64,000 bases of DNA from Thermodesulfovibrio sp. 3462-1. GTDB taxonomy: Bacteria > Nitrospirota > Thermodesulfovibrionia > Thermodesulfovibrionales > Thermodesulfovibrionaceae. The notes below the pieces were generated by a model. That model did not search any database. It worked only from the letters and a program-made list of their open reading frames with translations, and had not been told where the DNA came from. Position numbers and translations under genes: made by a program. The DNA lies in NCBI RefSeq assembly GCF_040451425.1, contig NZ_CP144374.1:620001-684000 (forward strand), given 5' to 3'. Below are positions 50,471 through 59,932 of the stretch, one piece after another; within the stretch, counting starts at the first letter, position 1; each line of letters opens with the position of its first letter.

Positions 50471-51611
50471 AAGCCTCAACAAGCATTTCAATATCTCTGT
50501 CTGTATGTCCTGCACTTATGGTGATTCTGATCCTTGGCATTTTTACTGTAGGTGGTCTGATAGCAGGTGCATAGATACCTAAATCATTAAAGATTTTTGA
50601 AGCCTTTGTTGCTTCTTCTACATTATTGAAGAGAATTGGAATGATGGGAGTTTGTGTGTTTGTTGTTTTTAGCTCCAGGTTTTTTATGGCTTCCATAACT
50701 TTTTCAATATTTTGCCAGAGTTTTTTAATAATAGTTTTATCTTCCATAATGATTTTTACAGAAGCGTAAGCAGAGGCAATTACACTTGCTGGCAAAGCAG
50801 TTGAAAAAATAAGTCCTCTTGCAGAGTTTATAAACCATTGTATAAAAATGTTTGCTCCGCATACAAAAGCTCCAAAGCTACCAATTGCTTTTGAAAGCGT
50901 ACCCATTTGAATTACCAGTTTGTCTTGAGGAAGATTAAAGTGTTTCCACGCACCATGTCCCTGTCCAAGAACACCTGTTCCATGAGCATCATCAATATAA
51001 AGAATTGCCTCCTCAGACTTGCATATTTCATAAAGCTCTTGCAGTGGCGCAATATCTCCATCCATACTGAAGACTGTATCTGTTATTATAATTTTTTTGC
51101 CATTACATGAAGTTTCTTTTATCTTTTTGCATAAATCATTCATATCAGCGTGTTTATAAATAATTTTTTTTGCTTTACTGAGTCTCACTCCATCAATTAT
51201 GCTTGCATGATTAAGTTCGTCACTGAAGATTATATCTTCTTCATCAGCCAGTGCTGGAATTAAGGAAGTATTAGCTGTATAACCGGAGTTAAGAACAATG
51301 GAGCTTTCAGTGCCTTTAAATTCACATAAAAGTTCTTCCAGTTTTTTATGTAAAATCGTGCCACCACTCAGCAGTCTTGATGCAGAAGCTCCTGCGCCAA
51401 AGAGTTCAACTGCTGTCTTTGCTGCTTCTTTTACAACTGGATGCTGACTCAATCCAAGATAGTCGTTGGATGAAAAATTTATGTAGTTTTTTCCATCAAT
51501 TGTAATCTCCATCATATTCCTTGATTCCATATCATTTATTGAACGGTAGATATTTTCTTGTTTAAGTTTTTCAAGCTTTTTTTCAAAAATTTCAAAAATT
51601 TTTTTACTCAT
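50436..51611 (-). CDS. bioF: 8-amino-7-oxononanoate synthase BioF (or KBL-like paralogue)
   Basis: 391 residues, a PLP-dependent alpha-oxoamine synthase. NFSSNDYLGLSQHP, GAGASASRLLSGGTILHKKLEE, DELNHASIIDGVRLSKA, the DDAHGTGVLG loop, and the Schiff-base lysine in MGTLSKAIGSFGAFVCG. In biotin synthesis it joins pimeloyl-ACP and alanine. No other bio genes are adjacent. 2-amino-3-ketobutyrate ligase is the closest alternative, but the length and GAGASASRLLSG favour BioF. Confidence 0.85.
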   Translation of the reverse strand: MSKKIFEIFEKKLEKLKQENIYRSINDMESRNMMEITIDGKNYINFSSNDYLGLSQHPVVKEAAKTAVELFGAGASASRLLSGGTILHKKLEELLCEFKGTESSIVLNSGYTANTSLIPALADEEDIIFSDELNHASIIDGVRLSKAKKIIYKHADMNDLCKKIKETSCNGKKIIITDTVFSMDGDIAPLQELYEICKSEEAILYIDDAHGTGVLGQGHGAWKHFNLPQDKLVIQMGTLSKAIGSFGAFVCGANIFIQWFINSARGLIFSTALPASVIASAYASVKIIMEDKTIIKKLWQNIEKVMEAIKNLELKTTNTQTPIIPILFNNVEEATKASKIFNDLGIYAPAIRPPTVKMPRIRITISAGHTDRDIEMLVEAFNLLCQQLRPV

Positions 51612-51623
51612 ATAAATAACCTC

Positions 51624-51650
51624 TTGACAAAAATTTCACCTTAGTATAAT
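51624..51650 (+). promoter_or_regulatory. Promoter of the dcw (division and cell wall) operon
   Basis: TTGACA (51624-51629) and TATAAT (51645-51650) are both consensus, with a short 15-bp spacer. Transcription would start at about 51657, inside the MraZ repeat. Confidence 0.75.
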
Positions 51651-51654
51651 ATTG

Positions 51655-51678
51655 GTGGTAAATAGTGGTGGAAAGTGG
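51655..51678 (+). promoter_or_regulatory. MraZ operator: three GTGG repeats at 10-bp spacing
   Basis: GTGG occurs at 51655, 51665 and 51675. MraZ proteins are known to bind direct G-rich repeats about one helical turn apart upstream of mraZ. Placement over the predicted transcription start suggests autorepression of the operon. Confidence 0.75.
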
Positions 51679-51681
51679 AGC

Positions 51682-52137
51682 ATGATATCTTTCATAGGAA
51701 AATATTACCATAATCTTGATCAAAAAGGAAGAGTTATTCTGCCAGCTCCTCTTAGAGAGGTTTTGTCAACAAAGTACTCTTCAGGCAAACTTTATCTTAC
51801 AAATGCTCCATTTGATAAGGCGTTGCATCTTTATCCTCTTGAAGAATGGCTAAAGCTTGAAGAAAAAATAAGGCAACTTCCAAAGTCTGACGAAGCAGTA
51901 ATGTATTTTTTAAGAAGAGTTATAGCTTCTGCTGTTCCATGCGAATTAGATAAACAAGGGAGGATTCTTATTCCCTACGAACACAGGCAGGATGCTGGAA
52001 TTAATTCAGAGGTTGTTATTGTTGGGCAGATTGACAGAGTAGAAATATGGGATAAGCCTACATGGGATAGCATTACAGATCCTTCAAAGGTAGATATAAA
52101 GAGGATACAAGATGGTCTTGCAAAGTATGGATTATAA
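51682..52137 (+). CDS. mraZ: Transcriptional regulator MraZ
   Basis: 151 residues from the ATG at 51682; an upstream TTG would translate the operator itself. The two MraZ repeats are visible: [23 protein letters not shown] and [25 protein letters not shown], each with the DxKGR DNA-contact motif. As in other bacteria it heads the dcw cluster and binds GTGG repeats just upstream. It overlaps rsmH by 26 bp. Confidence 0.95.
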   Translation: MISFIGKYYHNLDQKGRVILPAPLREVLSTKYSSGKLYLTNAPFDKALHLYPLEEWLKLEEKIRQLPKSDEAVMYFLRRVIASAVPCELDKQGRILIPYEHRQDAGINSEVVIVGQIDRVEIWDKPTWDSITDPSKVDIKRIQDGLAKYGL

Positions 52138-53005
52138 AATACATGTTCCTGTGATGGTTAAAGAAGTGATAGAACTTCTTAATCCTGTATTTCATGGAGT
52201 CTATGTTGATGCAACTGTAGGCTGTGGTGGTCATTCTATGGAAATACTTAAAAGACTCGGCTCTAACGGAAGATTAATTGGCATTGACAGAGATGAATCT
52301 GCAATACAGATAGCACAGCAGTATTTAAATGATTCAAGAGTTATTTTAAAAAGAGCAAGATTTTCTCAGCTCAAAGAGATTTTAAAAGAGCTGAATATTC
52401 AAAATATTGATGGAATTCTTTTTGACTTAGGAGTTTCAATGCTTCAGCTAAAGGATTTTTCAAGGGGATTTAGTTTTTATTCAGATGAAAATCTTGATAT
52501 GAGAATGGATCAAACAGGTTCTTTAACAGCCTGGGATGTGATAAACAAGTATTCAGAGAGAGAGCTTGAAAGAATTTTAAGAGAATATGGTGATGAACCC
52601 TTTTCAAGAAGAATAGCAAGAGAGATTGTGAGACAGAGAGGCAAAAAAACAATTGATACATGTAAGGAACTTGCAGGCTTGATTAAAAGAATCATTCCAA
52701 GACATGGAAGGCTTCATCCTGCAACTCAGGTTTTTCAAGCAATAAGAATAGAAGTGAATAAAGAAATTGACGAATTAAGAGAAGGACTTTCCCAGGCATT
52801 GGAATTATTAAAATCAGGTGGAAGGATATGCGTTATTTCCTACCATTCAGGTGAGGATAGAGTTGTAAAGAATTTTTTCAGAGAAAAACAACATGCAGGT
52901 ATTCTCAGGATTGTCACTAAAAAACCTATTTTACCATCTCTTGAAGAAGTTTCCAGAAATCCTTCATCAAGAAGTGCAAGACTCAGAGGAGGTGAAAAAA
53001 TATGA
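52112..53005 (+). CDS. rsmH: 16S rRNA (cytosine-1402-N4)-methyltransferase RsmH
   Basis: 297 residues. [15 protein letters not shown], the S-adenosylmethionine site [33 protein letters not shown] and [10 protein letters not shown]-type helix, and the end [15 protein letters not shown] are characteristic. GAGG lies 7 bp before ATG 52112; the internal ATG at 52127 has none. It methylates C1402 in the ribosomal P site. Confidence 0.95.
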   Translation: MVLQSMDYKIHVPVMVKEVIELLNPVFHGVYVDATVGCGGHSMEILKRLGSNGRLIGIDRDESAIQIAQQYLNDSRVILKRARFSQLKEILKELNIQNIDGILFDLGVSMLQLKDFSRGFSFYSDENLDMRMDQTGSLTAWDVINKYSERELERILREYGDEPFSRRIAREIVRQRGKKTIDTCKELAGLIKRIIPRHGRLHPATQVFQAIRIEVNKEIDELREGLSQALELLKSGGRICVISYHSGEDRVVKNFFREKQHAGILRIVTKKPILPSLEEVSRNPSSRSARLRGGEKI

Positions 53006-53295
53006 AATATTTTATTTCAATAGTTTTTGTTCTCTTTGCAATTTTTGCCATTTTATGGGTAAGGTCAAATGTAATTTCTGTAGAGTACAGACTAAGCAGT
53101 CTTGAAGAGAAAAAAAAAGCTTTACTCAGGGAAAACAAGAATTTACTTGCTCAAAAGTCAAGCTTAACATCCTTTGTAAGAATTAATAATGCCGAGGAGC
53201 ATTTGCTGGTATTTCCTGACAGAAAAAAAGTTGTTTATATAGAAGGGAGACCTGAGAATTTAGTAAAAACAATAAGTTTTAACAAAAAGAATTAA
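53002..53295 (+). CDS. ftsL: Cell division protein FtsL
   Basis: 97 residues: short cytoplasmic start, one membrane helix ([18 protein letters not shown]) and a leucine-zipper coiled coil ([23 protein letters not shown]). FtsL is poorly conserved; assignment rests on topology and on location between rsmH and ftsI, which is universal. Overlaps rsmH by 4 bp. Confidence 0.85.
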   Translation: MKYFISIVFVLFAIFAILWVRSNVISVEYRLSSLEEKKKALLRENKNLLAQKSSLTSFVRINNAEEHLLVFPDRKKVVYIEGRPENLVKTISFNKKN

Positions 53296-53297
53296 AA

Positions 53298-55028
53298 ATG
53301 CAGAAAAGGTTTATTTTACTGAAAATAATCCTTTTAATATGTTTTGCTTCTGTTATTTTTCGTCTTGGTTTAATCATGTTTGTTGAACATGAGGCTTATT
53401 TTGCAAGAGCAAAAATTCAGCAAATAAAAAAGGAAGAGATTATTCCAAAGAGAGGTAACATATATGACAGAATGGGCAGGGAACTGGCAATTTCTCTTGA
53501 AAAGGAGTCTCTATTCATTGATCCTGCATCTTTAAAGTCAGTCCAGGCAGTTAATGTTTTAAAAAACTATGTTAAAGTTAACCCTGAGCAGATAGAAAAA
53601 TTGTCAGAAAAAAACATAAGATTTTTATGGCTTCAGAGAAAAGTTGATTCAGATCTGGCAGAAAAAATAAAAGCTTTAAAGATTGAAGGAGTTGGTTCTG
53701 TAATAGAAGGCGCAAGATTTTATCCAAAAGGATTTTTAGCATCTCATGTGATTGGATTTGTGAATATCGATGAACAGGGCATGGAAGGATTAGAAAGACA
53801 ATATGATCAATATCTTAGAGCAGAAAAAACTTTGAAAACAGTTACTGTAGATGCCAGAGGGAAAAAACTTTCTCAGGGAGATTTAAAAGATGTAAAAGGA
53901 AATGATGTTTTTATAACAATTGATGAAGGTTTACAATACATTGTTGAAAAATACCTTGATGAAGCAGTAAAAAAATGGCAGGCTTCTTCTGCTACTGCAA
54001 TAATGATGGATCCATTTACAGGTGAGATTCTTGCTCTTGCAAACAGACCAACCTATGATCCCAATAATTTAAAATCAATAAAAAATATTGGTATAATAAG
54101 AAATCGAGCAATAACAGACCTGTATGAACCAGGTTCAACATTTAAAATAGTTACAGCAACTGCAGCACTGGAAGAAGGCATTGTAAAGCCTTATACTAAA
54201 TTTGATTGTTCTCAGGGTTATATAGAAGTAGGGGGTAAAAAAATAAAAGATGTTCACAGAAATGGAGTTCTTACTTTTGAAGAAGTTATTCAGAAGTCTT
54301 CAAATGTGGGAACAATAAAGATAGCAATGATGCTTGGAAAGGAAAAACTTTATCAATACATAAAAAAATTTGGCTTTGGTGAAAAAACCGGAATAGACCT
54401 TCCCGGAGAGATATCAGGCTATATAAGAGCCCCACAAAAATGGTCTGGCACATCCATAGGAGCCATTCCAATTGGACAGGAGGTGGGAGTTACAGCATTG
54501 CAAATCCTTAGAGCCTACTCTGCAATTGCCAATGGAGGTTATCTTGTAAAGCCTTTTGTAGTGTCTGATATTCGCTCTCCTGATGGAAATATTTTATACA
54601 AAAGCGTTATTCAGAGACAAAAAATTATTTCCGACAAAACAGCGAAAATAATGAGAGAAATACTTAAAAAAGTTACAGAACAAGGAGGCACAGCTACTCA
54701 AGCAAAGCTTGATGGAAATGACGTTGCAGGTAAAACAGGAACTGCTCAAAAATATGATCCAAAAACTCACAGATACTCAAAAGACAGATTTGTAAGCTCT
54801 TTTGTTGGATTTATTCCTGCTCAGAATCCCCGTATTGCCATGATAGTTGTAATTCAGGATTCAAAAGGTGCTCACTATGGAGGAGTTGTTGCTGCGCCTG
54901 TATTCAAAGCAATTGCTGATGAAGCTCTGGCTTATCTTAATGTTCCAAGAGATGATGCCAGACAAAAGGGTCTTGTTGTAACTTTTGATACACAAACAAA
55001 TGAGAAAGTTGCGGTAGTAAGACGATGA
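53298..55028 (+). CDS. ftsI: Peptidoglycan D,D-transpeptidase FtsI (PBP3)
   Basis: 576 residues. One N-terminal membrane anchor (ILLKIILLICFASVIFRLGLIMF), a PBP dimerisation domain starting RGNIYDRMGRELAIS, and the transpeptidase: nucleophile in EPGSTFKIVTA (SxxK), SSNVG (SxN) and AGKTGTAQ (KTG). There is no PASTA repeat; it ends shortly after the transpeptidase. It crosslinks septal peptidoglycan. It overlaps murE by 4 bp. Confidence 0.95.
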   Translation: MQKRFILLKIILLICFASVIFRLGLIMFVEHEAYFARAKIQQIKKEEIIPKRGNIYDRMGRELAISLEKESLFIDPASLKSVQAVNVLKNYVKVNPEQIEKLSEKNIRFLWLQRKVDSDLAEKIKALKIEGVGSVIEGARFYPKGFLASHVIGFVNIDEQGMEGLERQYDQYLRAEKTLKTVTVDARGKKLSQGDLKDVKGNDVFITIDEGLQYIVEKYLDEAVKKWQASSATAIMMDPFTGEILALANRPTYDPNNLKSIKNIGIIRNRAITDLYEPGSTFKIVTATAALEEGIVKPYTKFDCSQGYIEVGGKKIKDVHRNGVLTFEEVIQKSSNVGTIKIAMMLGKEKLYQYIKKFGFGEKTGIDLPGEISGYIRAPQKWSGTSIGAIPIGQEVGVTALQILRAYSAIANGGYLVKPFVVSDIRSPDGNILYKSVIQRQKIISDKTAKIMREILKKVTEQGGTATQAKLDGNDVAGKTGTAQKYDPKTHRYSKDRFVSSFVGFIPAQNPRIAMIVVIQDSKGAHYGGVVAAPVFKAIADEALAYLNVPRDDARQKGLVVTFDTQTNEKVAVVRR

Positions 55029-56497
55029 TCTTAAGAGAACTTTTAAGAAAAGATTTTGATGTTAAAGGAGACATAAACAGGGAAATATTAAATCTATGTT
55101 ACAATTCGAAGGATGTAAAAGAAGGAAGTATTTTTGTTGCAATATCAGGTGGAAAAACCGATGGTCATCTTTTTATTGAAGAAGCAATAAAAAATGGTAG
55201 CATTGCAATTGTTTATGAGAAGGGAAAAATTTTACCTCAAAACGACTCTGTTACATGGATAGCTGTTAATGACACAAGGAATGCTCTTGCGTGGCTTAGT
55301 TCAAGATTTTATGGAAATCCCTCTGAGAAAGTTAAAATGATAGGGATAACAGGAACAAATGGAAAAACCACCACTTCTTATCTCATAAGAGAAATATTGA
55401 AGAAATACGGGAAAAAAACAGGAATTATTGGAACAATTAAATATTTGATCGATGAAGAAGAAAAAGCAGCAATTCATACAACTCCAGAGGCTCCTGAGTT
55501 TCAAGGACTTCTTCATGAGATGGTCCAAAAAGGTGTGGAATATGTTATTTCAGAGGTTTCTTCCCATGCTCTTGCTTTAAAAAGAGTTGATTATACTCAG
55601 TTTGATGTAGCTGTATTTACGAATCTTTCAAGAGACCATCTTGATTTTCATAAGGATATGGATGATTATTTTCAGGCAAAAAAAAGACTTTTCACTGATT
55701 TACTTAAAGAAGAAGGCATTGCGGTTATAAACATAGACGATGAATATGGAAGAAGGCTTGCGCAAGAAATAAAAAATGAAAAAATTCTGTATTCTCTGCA
55801 AAATCCTGAGGCACATATTTATGTGAAAAATTATAGATTGAAGTTTAAAGAAACAGAGATTGTTTTTTCCATTAATGATGAAGAATTATTTGTTAAAACA
55901 TCTCTTTTAGGAGTTCCAAATATTTATAATGTTGCCTCTGCTGTGTCTGTTGCTTTTAGCTTAAACATACCACCTGATATTATTGTGTCTGCTCTCTCAG
56001 AGGTCTGCTCTCCAGAGGGAAGATTTGAAAAAGTTGATGTTGGGCAGGATTTTCTTGTTTTTGTTGATTATGCACACACACCTGATGCTCTTGAGAGATT
56101 GCTTTTAAGTGTAAAAAAATTAAAAGAGAATTTATCAAAGGATGGCAGAATAATAACAGTCTTTGGTTGCGGTGGTAATCGTGATAAAGGTAAAAGACCT
56201 GAGATGGGAAAAATTGCTACAGAGTTAAGCGATATGGTTATTCTTACTTCTGATAATCCAAGATGGGAAGAACCAGGAGAAATAATTAAAGATATAGAAG
56301 AAGGCATCTCAAAGGATAACTACATTGTTGTTCCAGACAGGGCTATGAGTTTATGGATCGCTACAAGAATATGCAAAAATGGAGATATTTTAATTGTTGC
56401 TGGTAAAGGGCATGAAGACTATCAGGAAATAAAAGGGAGGAGATACCATCTAAGTGATAAAGAAGTTTTGACAAAGGCTTTGAAAGGATTGAAATAA
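55025..56497 (+). CDS. murE: UDP-MurNAc-tripeptide synthetase MurE (meso-DAP type)
   Basis: 490 residues, the three Mur ligase domains. ATP loop GITGTNGKTTTSY, carbamate lysine region TNLSRDHLDFHKDMDDYFQAKK and the amino-acid selecting motif TSDNPRWEEPGEI. DNPR is the signature for meso-diaminopimelate; lysine-adding enzymes have DNPA or similar. So the cell wall should be of mDAP type. Confidence 0.95.
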   Translation: MILRELLRKDFDVKGDINREILNLCYNSKDVKEGSIFVAISGGKTDGHLFIEEAIKNGSIAIVYEKGKILPQNDSVTWIAVNDTRNALAWLSSRFYGNPSEKVKMIGITGTNGKTTTSYLIREILKKYGKKTGIIGTIKYLIDEEEKAAIHTTPEAPEFQGLLHEMVQKGVEYVISEVSSHALALKRVDYTQFDVAVFTNLSRDHLDFHKDMDDYFQAKKRLFTDLLKEEGIAVINIDDEYGRRLAQEIKNEKILYSLQNPEAHIYVKNYRLKFKETEIVFSINDEELFVKTSLLGVPNIYNVASAVSVAFSLNIPPDIIVSALSEVCSPEGRFEKVDVGQDFLVFVDYAHTPDALERLLLSVKKLKENLSKDGRIITVFGCGGNRDKGKRPEMGKIATELSDMVILTSDNPRWEEPGEIIKDIEEGISKDNYIVVPDRAMSLWIATRICKNGDILIVAGKGHEDYQEIKGRRYHLSDKEVLTKALKGLK

Positions 56498-56500
56498 GCT

Positions 56501-57853
56501 ATGTTTACTCTTGAAGATTTAATAAAAGCCACAGCAGGAAAGTTAATTTCCTTAGGGGAAGAAGCATTCAGAGGAGCATCAATTGATACAAGAACAATTA
56601 CAGAGAATGATTTATTTTTTGCTTTAAAAGGTTCTAAAAGAGATGGTCATGATTTTTTAATTGAGGCATTACAAAAATCATGTGGTGCAGTGATTTCTAA
56701 ACAAGCAGATATAAGTTTTCAAAATAAAACAGTAGTTGTGGTTGATGATACTCTAAAAGCATTACAGAATCTGGCGAGATATTTAAGAAAAAAATTTAGA
56801 GGAAAAGTTATTGCAGTTGTTGGAAGTAATGGTAAAACTACAACAAAGGAATTAATTGCTGGCATGTTGTCAAAAAAATATAAGATTCTTAAGACAGAGG
56901 GAAATTTCAATAACAATATAGGAGTTCCTCTCTGCCTTAGTAAAATTGAACATGATACCGAGATAATGGTTCTTGAACTTGGAACTAACAGACATGGAGA
57001 TATAAAAGAACTTTGCGAAATAGTGTATCCAGATTATGCAGTAATTACAAACATTGGATACGAGCACATTGAAGGATTTGGCTCAATTGAAGGAGTAAGA
57101 AAGGGAGAGCTTGAAATACTTCCTTTTGTTAAAACAGTTTTTGTAAATGGCGATGATGGCTTTCTCATGGAGGGGCTTAAAGATTACAAGGGAGAGATTT
57201 TAACATTTGGATTGGGAAGTCAGTGTGATTTTAGAGCTGAAAAAATTAATTTTTATGATGACTATGTTGAATTTGATTTTTGCACTGATATTCTGAGCTT
57301 TCCTGTAAAAACTTCTTTAACAGGAATATACAACATTTATAACATAACAGCAGCTGCTGCTGTTGCAACCTTCTTGGGTGTGTCAAAATGTATTGTCCAG
57401 AAAGTTTCAGAGCTCTTCAACCCTGTAGCCATGCGTGGAGAAATAATAAAAATTAATGGAATGGAAATATTTTTTGATGCTTACAATGCTAATCCTTCTT
57501 CAATGAGGGTAGCTTTAGAGGAACTTGCAAGGAGAAAAAAAACAAGAAAAGCAGTTGCAGTGCTCGGTGATATGCTTGAACTTGGAGAGTTTGCTCCAGT
57601 AGCTCATGAAGAAATTGGTAAATGGATTCATGAGTTAGGGATTGAAGTTTTTGTTGGAGTAGGCACATTTATGAAGAATGCTTTAAGATATGTTAAAGGA
57701 GAGGTTTTTGATGAGCCTGCCCTGGCAGCTCAGTTTTTAAAAGAACAGCTTACAGGTTCTGAAATTATTTTAATAAAAGGTTCAAGAGCCATGAAAATGG
57801 AGCAAATTCTTGATATATTACTTGAACAATCTAAGGAAAGAGGAAAAAGGTAA
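56501..57853 (+). CDS. murF: UDP-MurNAc-tripeptide:D-Ala-D-Ala ligase MurF
   Basis: 450 residues. VVGSNGKTTTKELIAGML (P-loop), GNFNNNIGVPLCLSKIE, ELGTNRHGDIKEL, NIGYEHIEGFGSIEGVRKGELE and VLGDMLELGEFAPVAHEEIG are MurF markers. Starts 3 bp after murE, stop overlaps the mraY ATG. Confidence 0.95.
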   Translation: MFTLEDLIKATAGKLISLGEEAFRGASIDTRTITENDLFFALKGSKRDGHDFLIEALQKSCGAVISKQADISFQNKTVVVVDDTLKALQNLARYLRKKFRGKVIAVVGSNGKTTTKELIAGMLSKKYKILKTEGNFNNNIGVPLCLSKIEHDTEIMVLELGTNRHGDIKELCEIVYPDYAVITNIGYEHIEGFGSIEGVRKGELEILPFVKTVFVNGDDGFLMEGLKDYKGEILTFGLGSQCDFRAEKINFYDDYVEFDFCTDILSFPVKTSLTGIYNIYNITAAAAVATFLGVSKCIVQKVSELFNPVAMRGEIIKINGMEIFFDAYNANPSSMRVALEELARRKKTRKAVAVLGDMLELGEFAPVAHEEIGKWIHELGIEVFVGVGTFMKNALRYVKGEVFDEPALAAQFLKEQLTGSEIILIKGSRAMKMEQILDILLEQSKERGKR

Positions 57854-58938
57854 TGCTTTATGAAATTCTTTACAGTTTAAGTGACCAGTTTTCAGTACTT
57901 AATGTATTTCGCTACATTACTTTTAGGACAATGCTTGCAATACTTACATCTTTCTTTTTTACATTTATTATTGCTCCTTCTTGCATAAGATGGCTTAAAA
58001 GATTAAGTCTTACCCAGCATATAAGAGATGATGGGCCAAAAACACACCTTAAGAAAGAAGGGACTCCTACAATGGGAGGAATAATAATAATTGCATCAGT
58101 TTTCCTCTCAGTCCTTTTATGGGCTAATCTGAGAAATCATTATGTATGGATTATGATTGTTAGTTTTTTAGGCTTTGGTTTTATAGGATTCGTAGATGAT
58201 TACTTAAAAATAACAAGAAAAAATTACAAAGGACTACCAGGTAGATATAAATTGGTTGCTCAATTTTTACTTGCTTTATCTGTAACTCTTTTTCTCTATT
58301 TTAATCCAAAGGATCCTTATACCACTGTTTTAAGTATTCCATTTTTCAAACAATGGCTTATTGATCTTGGAGTATTTTATCTGCCTTTTGCTATTTTTGT
58401 AATGGTTGGAACTTCAAATGCTGTTAATCTTACAGATGGAATGGATGGACTTGCAGCAGGTCTTGTAGGAATTGCCTCTATTGTAAATGCTGTTCTTCTT
58501 TATATATCAGGTCATGCTGTATTTGCTAAATATCTCTATGTTCTTTATATCCCGGGCACAGGGGAACTGGCAGTTTTCTGTGGAGCAATGCTTGGAGCCT
58601 GTCTTGGTTTTTTATGGTATAATTCTTATCCTGCTGAAGTTTTTATGGGAGATGTAGGCTCACTCAGTCTTGGAGGAGCTCTTGGAAGCCTTGCAGTTAT
58701 AACAAAACACGAGATAGTTCTGGCTCTGGTTGGTGGAATATTTGTTGTGGAGGCTTTATCTGTAATTCTTCAGGTGAGTTATTTTAAATTAACGAATGGC
58801 AAGAGAATTTTTCGCATGGCTCCCCTTCATCATCATTTTGAGTTAAAAAAGTGGCCAGAGCCGAAAGTTATCGTTCGATTCTGGATAATAGGAATAATAC
58901 TTGCTCTTTTAAGTCTTTTAACTTTAAAACTGAGGTGA
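57853..58938 (+). CDS. mraY: Phospho-MurNAc-pentapeptide transferase MraY
   Basis: 361 residues, ten membrane helices. The Mg2+-binding FVDDYLKITRKNYKGLPGRYK, NAVNLTDGMDGLAAG and the HHHFELKKWPEPKVIVRFW ending are all present. It makes lipid I at the inner membrane. Overlaps murF by 1 bp. Confidence 0.96.
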   Translation: MLYEILYSLSDQFSVLNVFRYITFRTMLAILTSFFFTFIIAPSCIRWLKRLSLTQHIRDDGPKTHLKKEGTPTMGGIIIIASVFLSVLLWANLRNHYVWIMIVSFLGFGFIGFVDDYLKITRKNYKGLPGRYKLVAQFLLALSVTLFLYFNPKDPYTTVLSIPFFKQWLIDLGVFYLPFAIFVMVGTSNAVNLTDGMDGLAAGLVGIASIVNAVLLYISGHAVFAKYLYVLYIPGTGELAVFCGAMLGACLGFLWYNSYPAEVFMGDVGSLSLGGALGSLAVITKHEIVLALVGGIFVVEALSVILQVSYFKLTNGKRIFRMAPLHHHFELKKWPEPKVIVRFWIIGIILALLSLLTLKLR

Positions 58939-58942
58939 GGAC

Positions 58943-59932
58943 ATGTTAAACCTTTCAAGTATTTTAGGAATTTTTTCAAAGATGGTTTTTTTATTTGTAT
59001 TTTTGCTTTATGCTTCTGCTGCATACTCTTCTCAGGATATTGATGCTCCAAGTGCTGTTGCAGTGGATGCTCAGACAGGTAAAATTCTTTATGGTAAGAA
59101 TCCTCACATGAAACTTCCACCAGCAAGCACAACAAAACTTGTCACAGTTATGGTTGCTCTTGAAAAACTTGACCCCGAGCAGAAAGTAACAATATCAAAA
59201 AAAGCAGCTCAAACCCCAGGTGTTTCACCTAAACTGATGCGAGGAGAAGTTTATACAGTGCGAGATCTTGTTTATCTTGCCTTGATGCGTTCTGTAAACT
59301 CTGCAGCAGTTGCTCTGGCAGAAGCTACAGCAGGAAGTGAGCAAAATTTTGTAAAGCTTATGAATGAAAAAGTAAAGTATATTGGAGCAAAGGATACGAA
59401 ATTTATAAATGCCAGTGGGCTGCCAGGTAAAGGACAGTGCACAACTGTTTATGACTTAACAAAAATAATGTCTCATGCTCTTGCCTATCCACTTATAAAG
59501 GAAGCTATAAATACCCGTGTTTATCTGGTAAAAGCTCAAAATGGCAGAGAACACTTTATTCAAAATACCAATCATCTGCTATGGTCAGAGGATAATATGA
59601 TAGGAGGTAAAACAGGATACACAAGAAAAGCAAGGCATTGTTTTGTTAGTGCTTATAAGGTAAAGGATAGACTTGTTTATACAGCAATTCTTGGAGATAC
59701 TAACAGGGAAAAACTGTGGGAAGATACCCAACAATTAATTGCCAGAGCAGAAGATGTTCTTGCAGGTAAAGGAGAGCCTGTGGTCAAACTTTCAGAAGAA
59801 AAACCAGTAATGCCAGTTTCTTACAAAAGCAAACAAAAATTAAGTAAAAAAGTAAAGGTAAATAAAAATAAAGTGAAAAAGACTTCCAAGAAGAGGGTAA
59901 AAAATGCAAAAAATAATAAACGAACTATCTGA
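58943..59932 (+). CDS. D-alanyl-D-alanine carboxypeptidase (PBP5/DacA family)
   Basis: 329 residues. A signal peptide (ILGIFSKMVFLFVFLLYASAAYS) and the S11 peptidase core: SxxK in PASTTKLVT, SxN in SVNSAAVAL, KTG in GGKTGYTRKARH. The C-terminal 50 residues are lysine-rich and basic (SKKVKVNKNKVKKTSKKRVK) instead of the amphipathic anchor helix of PBP5. It trims pentapeptides. Its place inside the dcw cluster between mraY and murD, overlapping murD by 29 bp, is unusual. Confidence 0.9.
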   Translation: MLNLSSILGIFSKMVFLFVFLLYASAAYSSQDIDAPSAVAVDAQTGKILYGKNPHMKLPPASTTKLVTVMVALEKLDPEQKVTISKKAAQTPGVSPKLMRGEVYTVRDLVYLALMRSVNSAAVALAEATAGSEQNFVKLMNEKVKYIGAKDTKFINASGLPGKGQCTTVYDLTKIMSHALAYPLIKEAINTRVYLVKAQNGREHFIQNTNHLLWSEDNMIGGKTGYTRKARHCFVSAYKVKDRLVYTAILGDTNREKLWEDTQQLIARAEDVLAGKGEPVVKLSEEKPVMPVSYKSKQKLSKKVKVNKNKVKKTSKKRVKNAKNNKRTI

